A stretch of 64,000 nt of DNA from contig NC_081827.1 of assembly GCF_030867095.1 (NCBI RefSeq), positions 218,343,310-218,407,309 of the forward strand. Reading direction: 5' to 3'. This DNA comes from Alligator mississippiensis. Taxonomy: Eukaryota > Chordata > Crocodylia > Alligatoridae. This document shows positions 61,469 through 64,000 of this stretch, one piece after another. The position numbers and the translations under genes were made by a program. The notes under the pieces are model-generated. The model saw nothing but the letters and a program-made list of their open reading frames with translations. It had not been told where the DNA came from and searched no databases. Within the stretch, counting starts at the first letter, position 1. Each line of letters begins with the position of its first letter.

Positions 61469-61489
61469 ATGAAAATTCACCTGAGCTAA
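61469..61489 (+). repeat. 21-bp direct repeat, right copy
   Basis: Exact match to 60474-60494. It lies directly after the inverted-repeat segment. If it is a target duplication it is longer than DNA transposons make; it may instead mark a duplication before later insertion. Confidence 0.9.
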
Positions 61490-61964
61490 TTCATCTGCAT
61501 TCCTGGGCTCCCTCTACTCTGGTAATAAGGCACAATAGAATGTAATGAGCAATCCCACACACATGCCTCCTGCCATGCACATGTGGCTAGAATGTATCCA
61601 TTGCTTTGGAAGCATCTATTATTCAAAACAAAGCTACCTTCTGTCTGACTTGCTTATTTGCTGGTACCCACTGTTCTCAGATATGGAATCAAGTGCCTTT
61701 TACATTTTCTCCAGTTGTTTTCCATGTGTCCAAGAAGTTTAAAATAGAATGGGGCTTGTCATTGCTCTATTCTTCCACTTGGGATATTTTTGTTTTTTAC
61801 TCCTCCTCCAGTGAAAATGGAAATGGAGGCATCAGGGGGTGAGGGACAGACTGGGGGGGAGGGGGATGTAGCGGTGCAGGTAAAAGTGAAGCGGTACCTG
61901 GGGAGTCAGATGTCTAGCAGGTTGTAGTGTGTCATAAATCTAATGTCTATATTGAATCCATGAG

Positions 61965-62481
61965 TTTCTATACCTGCGTGCAATTCTGGGCACCGCAATT
62001 CAAGAGGGATGTGGATAACCTGGAGAGGGTCCAGAGAAGGGCCACTCGTATGGTTAAGGGCCTGCAGTCCAAGCCCTACGAGGAGAGACTAGAGAAACTG
62101 GATCTTTTCAGCCTCCGCAAGAGAAGGTTGAGAGGCGACCTTGTGGCTGCCTATAAGTTCATCACGGGGGCACAGAAGGGAATTGGTGAGTATTTATTCA
62201 CCAAGGTGCCCCCGGGGGTTACAAGAAACAATGGCCACAAGCTAGCAGAGAGCAGATTTAGATTGGACATTAGGAAGAACTTTTTCACAGTTCGAGTGGG
62301 CAAGGTCTGGAACGGGCTCCCAAGGGAGGTGGTGCTCTCCCCTACCCTGGGGGTCTTCAAGAGGAGGTTAGATGAGTATCTAGCTGGGGTCATCTAGACC
62401 CAGCACTCTTTCCTGCTTATGCAGGGGGTTGGACTCAATGATCTATTGAGGTCCCTTCCGACCCTAACATCTATGAATCTA
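61965..62481 (+). mobile_element. CR1 LINE 3' end, open
   Basis: This is the extreme C-terminus of CR1 ORF2 with its 3' UTR. The frame is open through CVQFWAPQFKRDVDNLERVQ, RRATRMVKGLQSKPYEERLE, LFSLRKRRLRGDLVAAYKF, RFRLDIRKNFFTVRVGKVW, NGLPREVV and LDEYLAGVI to the stop at 62395-62397. The short UTR ends ttggactcaatgatct...catctatgaatcta, the usual CR1 3' terminus with its short terminal repeats. The 5' truncation is near 61965, so the polymerase core is absent. There is no frameshift in the retained part, so it looks younger than the copy at 46.6 kb and from a different subfamily by its tail. Confidence 0.93.
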
Positions 62482-62484
62482 GGA

Positions 62485-63130
62485 TGCTGATGAAGTGAAG
62501 TTCATAGGGCTGTCTGTGAAAAGTGGTTTGTAAATTCAAACAAGCATGGAACCTTGCTACCCTAATCTCATCACCAGAACTGAAGCCGACTTCCTACAGC
62601 TCAAAACACAAAACCCACCAACAATCTCCGGTACCCCTCACAAACTGCATGCCAGAATCAATCAAAGATGAGAATACCCAACTACCTGTGGGGGCATATT
62701 TCTCACAAAAAATCCCCATTCTGCCTCCAGTCTCTCAGGCCTGATCCTGAAAGGGAATTTCCTCAGCCAGGACTGTGTGTATGTGTGTGGTAGCTGGAAG
62801 TTATGGCACCTCCTATCCACCTTTCACCAGCAGGATCCTTGGCCCTGGTATTTCCTGAGGCTGCCACACTGCCAGTAATCTCACCAGGCCCCCCTGACCC
62901 TGGTAAAGCGCAGTTTTAGTGGTCATGCTGAGGACCTGGGGCCGCCTCCTTCCCCATAGCCCCAGCTCATGCCTCCAAGTTTGTCCTGGCATGGGAGCTC
63001 AGCAGGAACATGTTCTTCCTCTGCTGGCTGGTGATGCAATGAGTGCCCCCTCCAGCTCTGAGAGTGGGGCATTAAATGGCTTTTAAAAAATTAAAAAAGG
63101 AAATAGGTGTGGATGGAGTGAAGAGGGTGG
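62485..63130. other. Noncoding stretch between CR1 and the hAT relic
   Basis: The part at 62520-62760 has a repeat-like look and one 73-codon frame without known domain. The part at 62800-63130 is GC-rich and directly follows the stop of the minus-strand hAT frame, so it is probably 3' noncoding sequence of that element. Confidence 0.45.
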
Positions 63131-63133
63131 CAC

Positions 63134-64000
63134 TCAGTCTGTCTGTACCTGGAGCTTGGGGAACCCCAACAGCGAGAGGTTCACCTTCAGGAATACCAGC
63201 TGCTCCACCAAACCAGGATCCAAACAGGTGTGGAGGGGTGTCACTACATCCCCAGTGATACTGAACACTCTTTTGCTTGGAACACTGGCCAGTGGACAGG
63301 ACAGGTGTTCCTGGGCAAACATGGCCAGATCCTGCCACATCTGGCTGTGGCTTGCCCAGTAGGCCAAGGGGTTGCACAGCAGCAGCTCCACATGCTCAGT
63401 GAGATAGGCAGCCACCAAGGCCTGAGTGCCACGTGCCTGATGGTGGGGTCTGGTGCCTCTGGACCCCACTATGGAAGCCATGCCCTTGGCCCACATTGGC
63501 AATGCCTGTGGTGGAGGAGGAAACTGGCTGGTGGATGGCGTGTTAGTATGGGACAGTGGGTCACCCTCTTCCACATCCCCCTGCCTCCACCTTTCTGCCT
63601 CCCTTACTCTCTTCATCAGCACTTCTATCCACTGATTCAGGGTTTGGCTGCTGCATATGCTGCCCTTCAACCTTGGGTCATACATTGCGGCCAGCACGTG
63701 GACCGTACTGGACCACAAGGGATCAAGCCATTTCCTGATGACCTCTGTCAGCCGCCTCACCAGTGCCTGTATTTCTGGTGATGGCGGCTTGCCCCATGCA
63801 GGATCCCCTGGAAGCTCTCCACTTGGCTCTGAAGTTCCCTCACTACAGGGATCACCTGTCTAAGGAGGGCATTGCCAGTGCTCTGGGTGATCTCGCTCAC
63901 CCTTGCAATGTGCCCCACCCCACCTTTCTGCCCACCTTTCTCCTCACTGTTCCAGGATGGCCTGCCTCTACTTTCAGGGGGTGGGGGCTTTGGAATGAGA
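63134..64000 (-). pseudogene. hAT transposase C-terminal remnant, partial
   Basis: The minus-strand frame 63857-63134 encodes the end of a hAT-superfamily transposase of the BED-type zinc finger family. VRRLTEVIRKWLDPLWSS and HVLAAMYDPRLKGSI match the region before the dimerisation domain. LVAAYLTEHVELL, NPLAYW, MWQDLAMFAQEHLSCPLASV, PSKRVFSITGDVVT and LVEQLVFLKVNLSLL match the C-terminal hAT dimerisation domain, including the hallmark PS-x-RVFS-x-x-G. Stops appear in this frame upstream of about 63857, and the upstream DDE region and BED finger lie outside the window or are lost. It is a dead copy; the superfamily is the one expected to have moved the MITEs in this window. Confidence 0.88.

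Noticed and set aside
1-64000. Search for tRNA, rRNA and known microRNA hairpins
   Set aside because: No cloverleaf or rRNA core was recognised, and no mature sequence of the common conserved microRNAs (let-7, miR-9, miR-124, miR-137) was noticed by eye. This was not an exhaustive computation.

Overview
The window looks like vertebrate, almost certainly sauropsid, nuclear DNA. It is AT-rich with GC-rich patches. It has one CpG-rich promoter-like block, old MIR SINE relics, two CR1 LINE copies, one other LINE relic, several short palindromic hAT-type DNA transposons, a hAT transposase remnant at the right edge, and many simple repeats including pure C or G runs. CR1 together with abundant hAT miniature elements fits a crocodilian or turtle better than a bird or mammal; I favour a crocodilian. 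This is inference, since no single-copy gene identifies the species.

Only one cellular gene start is supported. A CpG-rich block at about 7.8-8.2 kb leads into a plus-strand sequence ending at a textbook splice donor at 8612/8613. I read it as a first, largely untranslated exon; I do not recognise the gene. The remaining ~55 kb would then be mostly intron. No downstream coding exon is identified with confidence. One weak acceptor-preceded candidate lies at 46493. Long quiet stretches within 27-40 kb contain candidate conserved regulatory elements, notably one with a perfect TAATTA-containing inverted repeat at 39168-39202.

Layout: 1-3.6 kb, no gene; 3.6-4.5 kb, 3' end of a LINE (minus); 4.5-5.5 kb, GC-rich repeat with a 227-bp palindrome; 5.5-7.8 kb, noncoding plus a MIR; 7.8-8.6 kb, promoter and first exon; 8.6-20 kb, AT-rich with simple repeats; 20-25.3 kb, miniature transposons, one with a clear 8-bp target duplication; 27-40 kb, noncoding with regulatory candidates; 42-45.4 kb, two related palindromic transposons, one carrying a CTCF-like site; 46.6-48.1 kb, CR1 (minus); 48.2-52.6 kb, palindromic repeats and a MIR; 55.6-58.3 kb, two unclassified GC-rich elements, the second with CCAAT, GC-box and TATA motifs, degenerate tandem repeats and a poly(A) signal; 60.4-61.5 kb, palindromic insertions between 21-bp direct repeats; 62-62.5 kb, CR1 3' end (plus); 63.1-64 kb, hAT transposase relic (minus), running off the edge.

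I saw no tRNA, rRNA, CRISPR array, operon or prokaryotic feature. Nearly all open reading frames of 60-300 codons here are chance frames in noncoding or GC-rich DNA. I found no clear new multi-gene system. The most unusual items are the promoter-bearing element at 56.3-58.2 kb, the palindromes, and the TE-borne CTCF-like site.
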